This document shows, in pieces, positions 48,552-60,831 of a stretch of 64,000 nt of DNA (positions are counted from its first letter, which is position 1; each line of letters starts with the position of its first letter). The notes beneath the pieces are model-generated. The model was not told the DNA's origin and made no database searches. It saw only the letters and a program-made list of their open reading frames with translations. The position numbers and the translations under genes are program-made. The stretch comes from Paramecium octaurelia (lineage: Eukaryota > Ciliophora > Oligohymenophorea > Peniculida > Parameciidae): contig CAJJDP010000017.1 in the NCBI GenBank assembly GCA_905182995.1, forward strand, positions 219,331-283,330, in the 5' to 3' direction.

Positions 48552-49791
48552 ATGGGATCTAACTGTTCAAATTGTGGATAATGCTAAAAAGATAAGCAAG
48601 AATTGTTATATGAAATAAATATAACAAAAAAAACAGAAAGTAATAGAAATGGAATATCTATGATTTCGCAGCCATCTTAAGCCTCAAGTCATTAGAATAA
48701 GGTTTAGATCTATTAATATAAAATAGACATAAACAAATTAGAATTGTTCAAAAGAGAATAAAGAATTCCTATACCAAGATCAACATCAATAAGAATAATT
48801 GTTGGCTGATATGGCGATTGTAATCTAAAAATAATGGAAGGGTCATAAAGTCAGATAAAATTTACAATAAATCAAGTCGGGCAATGATGATAATAATAAA
48901 AAGGATGAACAAGAAACAAGTTAAAGCAAACAAAGAAAAAATACATTGAAATATTTCAATTCAGAAGAATATGGAGGTAGCTAAAAATTAAATCAAATAG
49001 ATGTAAATCCTAATAATACATTTCGAGATAAAAGACCGAAATATTAGTTTAAGAGTGGTGCATCATATGAAGGGGAATGGTTGGGTAATAAAAGAGATGG
49101 GAACGGAACATAAATTTGGCCAGACGGAGCAAAGTATGAAGGATCATGGAAAGATAATAAAGCCTGTGGGATAGGAAGCTTTTATCATGTAGATGGAGAT
49201 ACATATACAGGAGAATGGAACAACGATTAGGCTAATGGTTATGGAGTTTATAGGTAATCAAGTGGAGCAATTTATGAAGGCTATTGGCAAAATGATTTTT
49301 AGCATGGATAAGGGGAAGAAAAGTGTAAGCTTAAATTTAAATTAAGGGATTGATAATTCAAGTTATAAAGGAGAATATTTTTAAGGGAAGAAACAAGGTT
49401 AAGGTTTATATATTTGGCCAGATGGAAGCTTTTTTGAAGGAACATGGTTTGATAACAAAATTAATGGATAAGTAAGAATGTTTTTTATTATTTTCAGGGA
49501 GAATATACATGGGCTGATGGAAGAAAGTATAAGGGTAATTGGAGATATAATAAAATGCATGGTTACGGTGTCTATCAGTGGGCAGATGGAAGATCTTATC
49601 ATGGTGAGTATTACGAGGATAAAAAACATGGAAGGGGTAAATATTTCTGGCCAGATGGAAGGATATTTGAAGGGGAGTGGGTAGATGGTAAATAGCATGG
49701 TAAAGGCAAATACATCATGGCTGATGGTTAGATTAAATCTGGATTATGGGAGAATGGAAGAAGAATTAGATGGGAAGACAGATTCCAGTGA
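48552..49791 (+). CDS. MORN-repeat protein with a probable N-myristoylation/palmitoylation site
   Basis: 388 aa, introns 48702..48726, 49325..49346 and 49472..49497. Starts [12 protein letters not shown]: Gly2 plus nearby cysteines suggest N-myristoylation and palmitoylation. After a polar linker come about nine MORN repeats of the form YEGEWxxxKxxGxGxxxWxDG (for example [46 protein letters not shown]). Such proteins tether to membranes in the cell cortex or cilium base. Two introns fall inside repeats, which confirms them. No catalytic domain follows the repeats, unlike plant PIP5K. Confidence 0.92.
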
Positions 49792-50147
49792 TCAATTTAG
49801 AGTCTCTTTTCTTATCTGTAATAGTCTATATATATATTTCAGTGCAATTGGTCTTTATTACATTGTTTTTATATTATTAAATTGGTTATAATTGAGGTTA
49901 TTGATTATTATTTAAAGTAAAACCGGCTATTTCAAATCTGCATTTTAATTAACTAACTAACATTGGTATTAATAAAATGGACTATTAAATATAAATTAAA
50001 TAGAAATAATTCAAAAACAAAATAAATTGAAAATAACGATAGCAAAATTCAAGGAAACATCTTTGATATGTGATATTTTGTTATATCATAAAAATTAAAG
50101 TATATGAATATAGTATTTTACAAATTAACAATGAATAAAGAACAAAA
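49792..50147. other. Intergenic spacer between convergent genes
   Basis: About 355 bp of AT-rich DNA between the stop codons of a plus and a minus gene. Nothing recognised. Confidence 0.5.
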
Positions 50148-51075
50148 TCAAATAGGTTCTATTAAGATCTCGTTCTCAGCCTTTGATCTATAATGTCTAA
50201 ATCCTGTAATTAATGCAGCAATTAGAATGGCTCCTGCCCAGACCCATAATACCAAGTATCCATTAAAGCCTTCGAAAACACCAGTAGCTTAATACAGTAT
50301 TTCTTCGTCATGACACATGAGATCGCAGTTATTACAAGAGCATCTTTCGGATATTACAAATCCATCTGGTGTAACTATTTTACCATCTGGACCAGCAGGA
50401 TAATCATATTTGCAATCAGGGACAAAATCAAAGTTAATAGTCTCTTCGTCATTATCAATAAACTTGACTGATATGAATTATTTAGCTTAACCACTAAGAC
50501 ATATATCAAAGAATATACACTGCCTGTTCTCCTTGGAAATTAAAGAATCCTCCTGGAGTTTTCATAGCTGTTACTTAAGAAGCGAATTGTGTTCTCTTAC
50601 AAGATGACCACATGTCCTACATAGTTTAAATAAAATAGTTACACATGCCACTTAAGGCTTGACTTTAATTTCAACTAACTAAACTTTCAATATGTTCTTT
50701 GGGTTTAGAGGGTCTTTCATGTTTGTATATCCATTTGTGGTTAAGAATTTACTCTAATTTGGACTGCAAGTATATTCACACCAGAACTTCTTCAAATTAT
50801 AGGCACAACTAAGAATGAGACAATATATCATACATATCACATCCACCGCCAGCATTGCCAAAAGAGGCATCTATGGCTTAGAAATTTCGTTGCATTTGGT
50901 CATCTTAGTTCTTGTTACAACACACCATGGTTCCATCCATATGGGGACATTATGAAACACGAGCAACAAATGGCTCAGTATCAACTTCTAATGGATCACA
51001 ATTATTTCCTTGACATTCCACAGAGAATGCACATCGAGAATACGAATACGCAATGAATGTAAATAATATTATCAT
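50148..51075 (-). CDS. NPC1 N-terminal (sterol-binding) domain protein with one membrane segment
   Basis: 283 aa with introns of 25, 26 and 25 nt. Signal MIILFTFIAYSYSRCAF, then the cysteine framework of the Niemann-Pick C1 N-terminal domain: MVCCNKNQDDQMQRNFQA, FWCEYTCSPNQSKFLTT (family CELTCSPxQSxF), CDMWSSCKRTQF, PGGFFNFQG, and the CSCNNCDLMC motif. A single hydrophobic segment near the C-terminus (LVLWVWAGAILIAALITGF) ends it, then a short tail RHYRSKAENEILIEPI. The sterol-sensing and multi-pass parts of NPC1 are missing. Lysosomal or endosomal sterol handling is inferred from the family. Confidence 0.9.
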
Positions 51076-51110
51076 TAATTAAATAATATTATTATCTAAG
51101 GAAATTTAAA

Positions 51111-52623
51111 TCATCCCTAACTTTAATTTGATACATTTTGTTTATTAATTTCTACTTCCTTTCTGGGAGTCTGAGCCTTTTAGTATTGTTCCTATTTGAC
51201 TCTTCTTTACCTAGTAAACAAAAAGTATCGATATTTAAAGCATAAAAATAAAGTGATCAAAAATATTAATATCATTGCAAGTACTTCTATTTGGAGAGTT
51301 TGATTTGATACTTATTCATAAACAGATTCTAAGAATAATTGTATAAATAACCTTTAAATGATAGATCTTCAAAGAATAATATTTTTGGTTGAGATTATGG
51401 TTTGTAAATTAGAGCATCTTGAAATTCGAGTTAGTGGACATATTTATAAATGGAATAAAAATGAGTGATATTAATGACGAGTCCAATTTCAATTGAGTAT
51501 CTACCAAAAAGTGAAATCAAGTTCTCAGCATTAATTGTAATTGTTACATACTCCTAACCTAAAAGCTGGCTTTGAGTAAGGTTTTATTATATCAATGTTG
51601 TTTTGGACAGTTGTAAATTGGTCCAATTAATATAAGTGATATAAGGCTTTATAGTAAACTAAAATGAGCTTTTCAAGTTCTCTAAATCAAGAAATAATGG
51701 TTAAAAGTCAAATTTATAGAGTTGTTTCTCTTCTTCTTCTGAAAGAGCGAATTGAATATAAAATTAAGGGTCATTCGGATCTTTAGGATTAGGAAGAGAA
51801 AATTTATACATTAACAATGATAAACCACTAATTCCTCTTGAATAATTACTCCAAATGACTTCAAAGTGTTCTTCTGAAGAATACACTGAAGGATGGAGCA
51901 ATTGCAAATCATTGTTTCTACAAACTGCTCTCACATTCTACATTCAAACTAGATAATTACTTCAACATATGTATCACTTTAAAATTCAAAACAAGGAGGA
52001 TTACCATCTATATTTTAGTTGTAATAGTCTTAATCAATGAGACTCTAACAATCTTTATATGGTTAATCTATTTCACAAATTATTCGGTTCCATTTCAAAC
52101 ACTAAATATCATAAAAGTCAGGTGGGCATAAGCATCCATAAGTCAACCTATATCTTATATCGCAGAGATCTTTTTTTGTTTCTAAATCATATTATTTTTT
52201 AGTAACTCTTTATTAAGAACAATAATATTATGTGACATTCAATAAAATCTATTGTCCAAAACCACAATAAAGTGAATTTAAAGGCCCTTATTTAAAATAC
52301 TCATCAACAGTCGTATTGAAGATTGGTCCTGTATTTGTCGGATCTTCTTATAAAATTCGCAGTCGTTATTCTAGTTCTTAAACAAAAGGTATTTATTGAA
52401 TTTGTTCTGTATAATAATATTCATTTTCATTTTCATCCTCATCTTCATTAATATCTGAAAAGTCAATTATCTAAGATTTAAAACCAAAATTTGAATCCAT
52501 CATATTTTTTGGTGTCTGTGTTATAAAATATTATGCTTAATTTCTAAGCTCTTCATATAGCTTGCTGACATCTTTAAGTAAAGTAGCATTAATAATATTG
52601 AGTATCAAATATAATAATACCAT
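51111..52623 (-). CDS. Type I membrane protein of unknown family
   Basis: 488 aa, two 23-nt introns (near 51940 and 51330). Signal peptide MVLLYLILNIINATL, an acidic stretch EDEDENENEYYY, a Cys-containing ectodomain (LYCGFGQQIL, YGCLCPPDFYDIQCL), then one hydrophobic helix EVLAMILIFLITLFLCF and a basic Gln-rich tail (TRQRRVKQEQYQK). The second intron is required to reach the membrane helix in frame. No named domain recognised. It lies 35 bp upstream of the NPC1-domain gene, same strand. Confidence 0.75.
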
Positions 52624-52639
52624 ATATTTTATAAATTTA

Positions 52640-54222
52640 TCAAAGGAGATTTTTATATTTCAATGCACTCTTGAATAGGCATTCAATAGGACTTTGTTAG
52701 AATTAGTCATATCCTACAATTTTTGTTTGATCTTTAGGTATAAGCATATAAATCTATGCTTCTCCATCATCATCATGTACTTAATGTACAAATTTCCCAC
52801 CTAAGGATTCTATCAAATATTCTAATTCGAAATGTTCAATATGGTAGTTCATTCTCTTCGGAACAAATATAGTCACTCCTTCTAAAGGTAGTATTTTGGC
52901 TTCCTTACTAGAATATAACACTAAACATTACCTTTTTTGGAGTCTTTTTTAGTATTGCTTAAAATCAAAATTGTATTCTTTGCAAAACTCATTAGAAAAC
53001 TTGACTTAATACTAGTTGTGATCAAGAATCTCGTATTAATTTATTGATCTAGTTAACCAATCTCTAGAAATGATAGGGATTCCTTTAGCCAAAGCGATCA
53101 ATAATTTAATAGATCTCAAAGAGACATTATCTTCCATTATTAACATATTAAAATTGTAATCTTCTAAACATACTTGAATATTCTAAATTAATAAAAATTA
53201 TTATTCTTCTCTGCTTGGATGAAATCCTGAAAAAGCAATATAAAACTTCCATCTGCTGCACTTCCTTTGACTCATCCTATTACTTTCTTTTTTTATTTCT
53301 TTTGACAATTTATGATGGCTCTTCTTTTTAGGAGAACTTTCCCTATCTTTTCGTTATGGCATAATTAAGTAATCTAAAGTGGATTATTTCTTTTTCTATT
53401 TTGTCTTATTTGCTCCACTTTTCTTATCCTTTGAGTTTTTGTTAAAATCAGGAGTTCCACGAGATAACATTTCCGTTTATTACTCATAATCACTGAATTA
53501 AAACAAATCTGATCTTTGATTAGATTCATTCTTCTTTTTCAATTCGTCTTTATCCCTCTAATCCTTATTTTTTGATGCATTTTTTTCTTTTTGTTAATTA
53601 AAAGAGACAGAGTTGATATCTTCATCTTCTTTTAAATCAACATTAACTTATTCTTATTCATGATTAGAATTAAAAAATTGCAATTCATTTTAGGGTGATG
53701 TGTATAAACTCTCTACTACTTTGACTTCAATGGTAGAGAGTCGTTCTTGTAAGTTGAATTCTTTGGGTTCCTGCTATGGTTCCTTTGATATTTCCTTTTA
53801 AGGTTATTATTTGACTTGAGAGGGATTCTATGTTCCATCAAGCACTTAAACTTTAGCTTCTATAGTTTAGCCTAAACGAATTAAAAAATCCGCGGATTCA
53901 ATATTTAAACTAATTTAACGAATCATTGTACCTAAGAACAGAATTCTTGGCCAATTATTCAAATTCTCCATCTGCATTCTTATAAAAGACTGGACCATCC
54001 AAAACTATAAGTTCTATCTCATCTTCATTCAAAACAACACAACAATGATTATTCACAATTTATTTATTATTAATGCAAACCTCATGTTCCTGCGTATTTC
54101 CAACCATATTCGCTCCAATTTGTAAATTGAATTTAATTGGAAGGGCTAAGGCTTTAATTCATAAGAGTACCACTTTTATAGGGTAATATAACAAACTTGA
54201 CTATTTTCTAAGTAAAAAACAT
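52640..54222 (-). CDS. FHA and tandem-BRCT protein (MDC1/NBS1-like DNA-damage mediator)
   Basis: 512 aa with two 22-nt introns (near 54160 and 53910). N-terminal FHA domain: LQIGANMVGNTQEHEV, NNHCCVVLNEDEIELIVLD, with the GA-N and S/N-H positions expected of phosphothreonine readers. The middle is long, charged and likely disordered (DEDINSVSFNQQKEKNASK). The C-terminus has two BRCT-like blocks: KFYIAFSGFHPSREEQQF with PIISRDWLTRSINQ, and a second starting GVTIFVPKRM then ESLGGKFV and ECLFKSALKYK. FHA plus tandem BRCT matches DNA-break signalling proteins of the MDC1 type. It is unlikely to have enzymatic activity. 16 bp separate it from the next gene. Confidence 0.82.
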
Positions 54223-54265
54223 AATAAAAATAATGATATAAATTCACTGATTAAACATATAATTA

Positions 54266-56647
54266 TCAAAGAAATTCATGAATTGATTTGAGATAACCCT
54301 TTAAGCCTCGTAAAATTTCCATCTTGTAATGAACATTATTATGGATCTCTGATATGTACGATTGCTTCAAATCATTGCTTTCCTGGTATTTTTTTAAGAT
54401 AATAATAGCCTCCAATAGAATCATAACCTAATTGATAAGAATTTCTTTGCGTTCTTTATTTATGTGGAGCTACAATAAATGATAATCTCTACCGCAAACC
54501 TTCTTGAGAATGATATTTATGTATCTAATTCTTTAATGTCTTAGGCCAGTTCCTAAGAGTAGGAATTAAGATAATGCTACAATAATTATATACAAAACTG
54601 CATCACAAATACTTCATAATCAACTGAAACCGGTATAGTGATATACACATCCTTTTCTTAGACTTTATAAAGCATTAGATACAATCTCAAATACATAATC
54701 AAGTCCATATTGAGTTTGTTCTTTTTGATTCTGAATTCCTTTGTAATTGATGAGACAGGAATTTCATATCCGTTAAATTTGATTATGCCCGTGTCCCATT
54801 CCTTAGAACTAATCAACTTATTAATAGTAATAGTGTCAAAGATCTGCTATTAACTCTACATCTTCTCTTTACTAATTTATGTATTGAGCCATAACTTTAT
54901 TAGGATCAACTTCTTACTCTAAAATTAAAGGAGCTGTATTTATTTTCAGGCAAAGTAAATCCATACCAGCTGAGTAAGAATCTGTTGGTTCTTCTTCCGT
55001 AAGACACTGTAACTTATTCATGTTACTTTATTGGTTCTGTAGTTGTAATACAAAAATAAGCATCTTAGTCATTCTCTTCAAGCCACTCCCAGTTTGACTC
55101 TTCACTGTCCTCCCTCTCACTCTCTTTATCCTACTATTCATCTTATTCTATTATTTATTGCTGGTTCTATTTCAAAGTTTAGATCTATTAAGTTTAGATC
55201 TATTGCATAGCCATACCTTAGATGGTTACTTAGTTTTTCTTTTCTAGGATAATACTTAACAATAATACCATTATTTAGACAGATTGTTAAAATATTTTCA
55301 CTATCTGTATTATCTCCTTAGTTTTATTGATTATCTAGCTCTTAATTTTATTCAACAATTTATTACTCTATTTTAATTTCTTATTGATTTATCCCCTACT
55401 TTTGTTTATCTTCTTTTATTTTAACTTTCCATTCAATTAACTCTTTTTATTTCACAGATTCTAACTGCTTGTTTCTGGCTAGTTCAATGTCCTCATCAGA
55501 ATCATTGTCTTCACTATCTGAGGATGTAACGAATCCCAAATCCCAAAGGTTGACTTCTGGTTTTTATTTCATTTTCTCATAATTGATCCAATTAATCATT
55601 GATCTTTTATCCTCATTTGACAGATTTTCCAAATTATCTAGATTTTTCAATTGATTTTCTGTGAGATATTCCTAGTGATGTAAAATAAAAGTCTTCTTTG
55701 AATCTTCAAATTATTTGATCTAAGATTCATCTTATTGTATCTTGAGAGCACTTAAATTGATTTTATTCCCCTTTATTTTATAGTACTCCTGCACCAATCT
55801 AATAAATGAATCTTCCATATTTTCTAGATCTTCAAGATCACTATTAGAATCTTGGTTATTTCTTCTATTTTTCTTTGCTTGAAATCTTTCTTATTCGAGC
55901 TTCTCAACTTTAGAGTGAACAAAGTAATGAGTACAAGCCTTGTTGGAATGATTGAGAAAATCAGCAATAGGAATCATGCTAGTGGATTTCAAGGACCAAC
56001 CAAAGGATCTACTCATAACACTTTAAGCAGCCCAATAAAAATCTTGTTTATCAGTTGGTTTTACTTCTCCAAAGATTTGATTAAATTCATTAAATATATC
56101 TTAGGCGTAATTCCATAGGGTTTTTATATCCTCGTTTACAATAGCAAATTCATCTAGTACAATTGGATCTTCAATATAACTAAGTTCTTCTTTGGTCCAA
56201 TCTATTAAGGTATTGTTGGTTTAGATGGCTTGAATGTATGGATAAAAAAATGATTGTTCCCCCTTTTTCTTCTCATTGAACAAATAAAAAACTAAGCCCC
56301 TGATGTAAATTGTTACTTAGGATATTGAATTCAGCATCGGAAGTCTAATTTTCATTGAATAGTTCAGGATGCTTATCATAGACAATGGATAAGGAACTCA
56401 ACTTGCATTTTTCTTAGGATATAATCAAAGTTTAAGGGACACAGATGATTGCCTTAAAGTTATAAAAATATTAAAATACTGTATTGGCAGGAATATCTTA
56501 TGTTGCAACAACGCCAGTGAGTTCTCCAAAGGCTGCTGGTAGATCTACATCTTTAATGATCACACCATTATCTAATCCCCATTTTAAGAGATTTTAATAT
56601 TTGGGATTAAGCTTTAAATCATCAGTTTTCTTTTGGTCGAATTACAT
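54266..56647 (-). CDS. SET-domain protein methyltransferase, SETD3/LSMT-like
   Basis: 762 aa with introns of 25, 22, 23 and 23 nt. Uses SAM to methylate lysine or histidine. Split SET domain: N-terminal LLKWGLDNGVIIKDV and TGVVATQDIPANTV, then KKGEQSFFYPYIQAI, the core YWAAQSVMSRSFGWSL with TSMIPIADFLNHS (family RxFxWxL, NH), and the C-terminal VTVSYGRRTNRFLLSWYGF (family SYGxxxNxxLL..YGF). Between them is a 250-residue acidic, Gln-rich insertion, much larger than in animal SETD3. A helical C-terminal segment corresponds to the Rubisco-LSMT substrate-binding region. Target not known. Confidence 0.9.
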
Positions 56648-56689
56648 ATAAGAAAAATATATAATAAATTATTATGTAAATAAAAAGAG

Positions 56690-58045
56690 TCAGTCACGAT
56701 TTAAATTCAACAATTTGTTAAGTGATGAATGAGTCTTAGTCGCTTCAACTAAGAATTAATAGTATGATTGCCAATCAAAATGAGATTGATTATTCTTTTT
56801 AACCTACTTCATGAACTCAACCTTCAATTGTTGAATCAAACTATTGACACTCTATATACTCTTGAAGTCCTTCATCTTCTTCATCTGCTACTTGAAGGTA
56901 TCTCTCAATAGTTTATCGATATAGATGATGGGTATCAACCCACATTACTCCTCATCGTAATTGTCAAACACTTTCTTCATTAACACCTACGGAGTTTATC
57001 TTCTTTGCATAGATTCTTCAGAACATAAGTATTGCATCCATTCGCATCTCTCGATGATGTTGTTGTGATTAGTATCTATGATTGACATTTCTTGATTGAT
57101 TCTAAAATAATCTGGTTCTTCATCTTCATACAACCAAATAAGTAATTTGAGATCCTTGATATTGATAATGGACAATTGATTGACATCAGTTATAGAATAA
57201 ACATTCCATGCTCTGATGATATCCAAATAATCACTCCTCTTAACCGAGATATTTTAGAGAAGGTGTTAATTTTTCTTATGATCAGCCTTCCAAGCCCAGA
57301 GATCTTTTTGTTATTGTGAACTCTCTTCCTATCCAATGCTTTTTGATCTCAATGTATATTCTATGATCATATAAAAAAGAGTGTCAATTGATAATTCATC
57401 AATTCCCTTATAAATGAGATATAAATTCTATTGCAATTTAATGGCTGGTACTTACGGAGCCTTGCATTCTCTTAACCATTTATTAAACTATTACTCAGAT
57501 TCATCCATCGCATTTACCATTCGTTTTAATGCATATTAATAAGTTTAAGTACCAGAATACTATAACATAAACTCTTGCAATTCATCATATTATACTGTCC
57601 ATTCATAGAACTCATCAAAATCAACATGCTTATTTTTATCTTCGTCCATCATCTAAAAACAAACATAACCCAATTTCTCTAACATACTTACAGATGGAAT
57701 CACCAGTCCAGCTATTTTACACATGGCTCTTACTGCACATTACAATGTACTTACCATTTCTTACTCTTCTAAAGTGTTAGACAAATCAAAATCAAATAAT
57801 CTAAAAACAAACATACACTTCGTTTCGAAACTCTCTCCACTGAATATTGCAAATGCAGCCAATGCTTCAAATGTATGCACTGATAATTTGCCATCCTCTC
57901 CAGTCTAATCAGCCAATCTATGAAAGAGATCGATGCAATTATCACTTAATGTTGCGAAAATATCATCGAATTACTCTAAATTCAAATAACAATTCTAAGG
58001 GTAATATTTGTCTATTGTATCAACACAATCAAAAAGTTCTCTCAT
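56690..58045 (-). CDS. Multi-EF-hand calcium-binding protein
   Basis: 451 aa. Three canonical loops: DFDLSNTLEEQEM (D,D,S,T,E,E), DEDKNKHVDFDEF and DTNHNNIIERCEW. A more divergent pair lies earlier (LADQTGEDGKLSVHTFEA). A 39-nt stretch near 57640, GTAAGT...TTTTAG, is in phase and could be an intron, which would shorten it by 13 residues. Start at MRELFDCVDTID; an earlier ATG is out of frame. Long helical spacers separate the loops, as in ciliate cortical and axonemal EF-hand proteins. Function unknown. Confidence 0.82.
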
Positions 58046-58144
58046 TGTTATGCTTTTTAATTTAACTATGAGGGATGGATCAAATTAAGTTGCATGTTTC
58101 TGAAATATTTACCCCATTGTTTAGTATATATAATAATAATATAA

Positions 58145-58978
58145 TCAATTTTTATAAAATTTATCGTCCTCCCATTCTCCATAGACTTGGTATCCATCAT
58201 ATCTGATCAATGTGCCAATACCATTTCTTTTCCCATTCCTAAACTACATTTTTAGTTAGACAATTACATATCCCTCATAATAACTTCCATCTGGGTAAGT
58301 GTACACTCCATATCCATTTATATCATTATTTTGGAATTAACCCTTGTATGTACTACCGTCTCCCCAAAACATTTTCCCGTCTCCTTCCATCTTATTATAT
58401 TTGAATTATCCTTCATATCTAAATTTTATTAAAAAAGGTCATACTTCGATCCATTACTTGACAAGTATACTCCCTCTCCTTCTCTCATTCCTCTATTGAA
58501 ATTCCCACAATAAATGGACCCATTCTTGAAATATTCCTCTCCGTAACCGTGCTTTTCGTTATTTTCCCATTATCCCTTATAAACTGAAGAGTTATGGTTA
58601 ACATATTCACCATATCCCTGAAATCTATTATTAAGAATATTTCCAGAGTAACTAAACAGAATAACTTATGCAATTACTATTCATCCTGACTATACTATAG
58701 CTTACACATCCCATTTGCTTTTCCTTTAATCCAATTACTTAAATATTAACCTCAATATATTACCCTTCCAAAACAGATCCATTTGGATAGATCAGAATTC
58801 CAAACCCTTGTGGCTCATCATTTTCCATCTCACCAATATAAACCAAACCGTCCTCAAGTACCATCGCATTCGTTAAATTTTCCTTCTTCAATATTATTTC
58901 TTAACTCTTTGTGAGTTTCTCACTTAGATCTACAGATTCTGAGTTTGCGGTTCTGCTCTCAGTGCATATTGTGTACAT
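58145..58978 (-). CDS. MORN-repeat protein
   Basis: 243 aa with introns of 26, 26, 26 and 24 nt, two of them inside repeats. After a polar N-terminal segment (SESVDLSEKLTKSQE) come about seven MORN units, for example YIGEMENDEPQGFGILIYPN, VYKGQWENNEKHGYGEEYF, and TYKGQFQNNDINGYGVYTYP. It ends YGEWEDDKFYKN. No other domain. Divergent from the next MORN gene across 399 bp. Confidence 0.9.
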
Positions 58979-59377
58979 ATGAATAAATTAATCTAAATTT
59001 ATTCGAAATCTCTCGACTTTTGATAGTAATAAATCATAAATTTTTAAATCATACTAAGTGTTTCTAATTAGAAATATGAATTAAAATCTGATTTTTGAAT
59101 AATTCGATTCTGTAACACTCATAATTTTTACTCTACAAGTGTGTAATTTACAAAATTAAATATTTGTAATATATACTCGCTTTTAATTGTCTAATAGACT
59201 TACAATCATAAGAAAAACTTTCGCTCATTCGTGACCTGTTACCAAATTATGTTTTTGTCAACGCCTTAAAGTTGAGAAAAATAGTTTTTTAAAAATTTGG
59301 GGTCGTTTATTTTAGATTGTGATATTGCTGAATCAATAATACTTGTAGAATGATTATATTAACTAATATTGATTATT
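58979..59377. other. Intergenic region between two divergent MORN genes
   Basis: About 400 bp, AT-rich, between start codons of a minus and a plus MORN-repeat gene. Both promoters must be here, so co-regulation is possible. No motif was recognised. Confidence 0.5.
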
Positions 59378-60761
59378 ATGAATTATTAAACAGTTTGGGA
59401 GTAAATTAAGGTTTATGAACCTCATTCTCAAGATTTCCATTTCCTTGATCTCCAAAAGGTTAATGCCAAATTAGCAATCACCAACCATTATATTTATTAT
59501 GGGTAATTTGAAAACAATCAAAGGCATGGAAAAGGTTAATTCAAGATCTCTATTAAATAGGTATACTTTTATAATAAAACGGACGCAAATATGAGGGTTA
59601 ATGGCAAAATGATCTGAAGCAAGGGTATGGATGGGAATTCTTGGCCAATGGATCTCAATATGAGGGCAATTATGTAACCGGAAAACCTCACGGGTAAGGC
59701 AAATTCATCTGGGCCAATGGAGATGTGTATGAAGGGCAATGGAACCAAGGGGTTAAGGAGGGTTAAGGTACTAAAGTTCAATAATTCTTTCAAAAGGCAC
59801 ATGGCATGGATTGAAGGGAGAACAATATTAAGGGGAATGGAGCAATAACGTAGCTTTTGGATATGGAGAATATATTCAAAGCAATGGGGATCGCTATGTG
59901 GGACATTTCAAAAGCTGGCTCAAAAACGGAGAAGGTTAAGAATACTTTAGCAATGGAGACTTGTATTCAGGGAACTATCTAAATGGTAAACCGCATGGAT
60001 ACGGAGAATACTATTGGAGTAATGGGGCGGTATTTTAAGGTTATTTTAAAGATGGATTGAGGTATGGGAAAGGAATTTGGAAACGAAGAGTAGATTCCCC
60101 AACGGATCAATATCAAGGGGAATATGATGAAGATAAGAAAAATGGATATGGAATATATAAATGGTCTAATGGGAATGAGTATCGGGGTGCCTTCATCAAT
60201 GATTACAAACATGGATATGGAGAAATGCATTATGTTGATGGCATGGTATTAAAGGGAAATTGGGAATAAGGAAAATTAGTGAGTGAAATTAAATCAAATT
60301 CACCTAAAAAAACATAGTCATCATTCAATAATCATATGAAAATAATCGATAACACTCATTGCTTCAATAAAAGTTGTCGAAATAACAATAAATATATTGA
60401 GATTCAATTCGATAATAGTAATCAAGTCTAGAACAATGGTTACAACGACTTTGAGAATGAAAGGCTTAGTAATTCATACATCGAAGAAGAAAATAGTAAT
60501 AAAAATGCCTATAAACATAATAATCCATTCACTTCTTAAACAAATAGAACCATAAAAACTATTCGAATAAGGTAGTATTAAAAGGACAAATCCTTGAGTA
60601 TGAGTCAACAGAATTAATATTATGGATCATCAACTCCCAAGAGAGATTTTTCAGAGAAGAATGAAAAACAAAAAACCTAAACTAAATTCTGTATCAAAAC
60701 TTCAGATAATTACTACCTACAGATAAGAAGACCCAAAATACACTCTTAATACTGTAATTGA
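59378..60761 (+). CDS. MORN-repeat protein with a disordered C-terminal half
   Basis: 442 aa with introns of 26 nt (near 59540) and 29 nt (near 59768). After YIYYGQFENNQRHGKG come about ten MORN repeats (NGRKYEGQWQNDLKQGYG, YEGNYVTGKPHGQGKFIW, YSGNYLNGKPHGYGEYYW). One insertion (KRRVDSPTDQYQGEY) splits them. From about residue 270 the sequence is Asn/Ser/Lys-rich and probably disordered. No membrane anchor. Cortex or cilium scaffold is inferred from the family. Confidence 0.9.
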
Positions 60762-60831
60762 TTGTACTTACTATTCATTTTTATATACATAAACATAAAA
60801 AGTACAAAATAATAAATAAAAATATTTGGAT

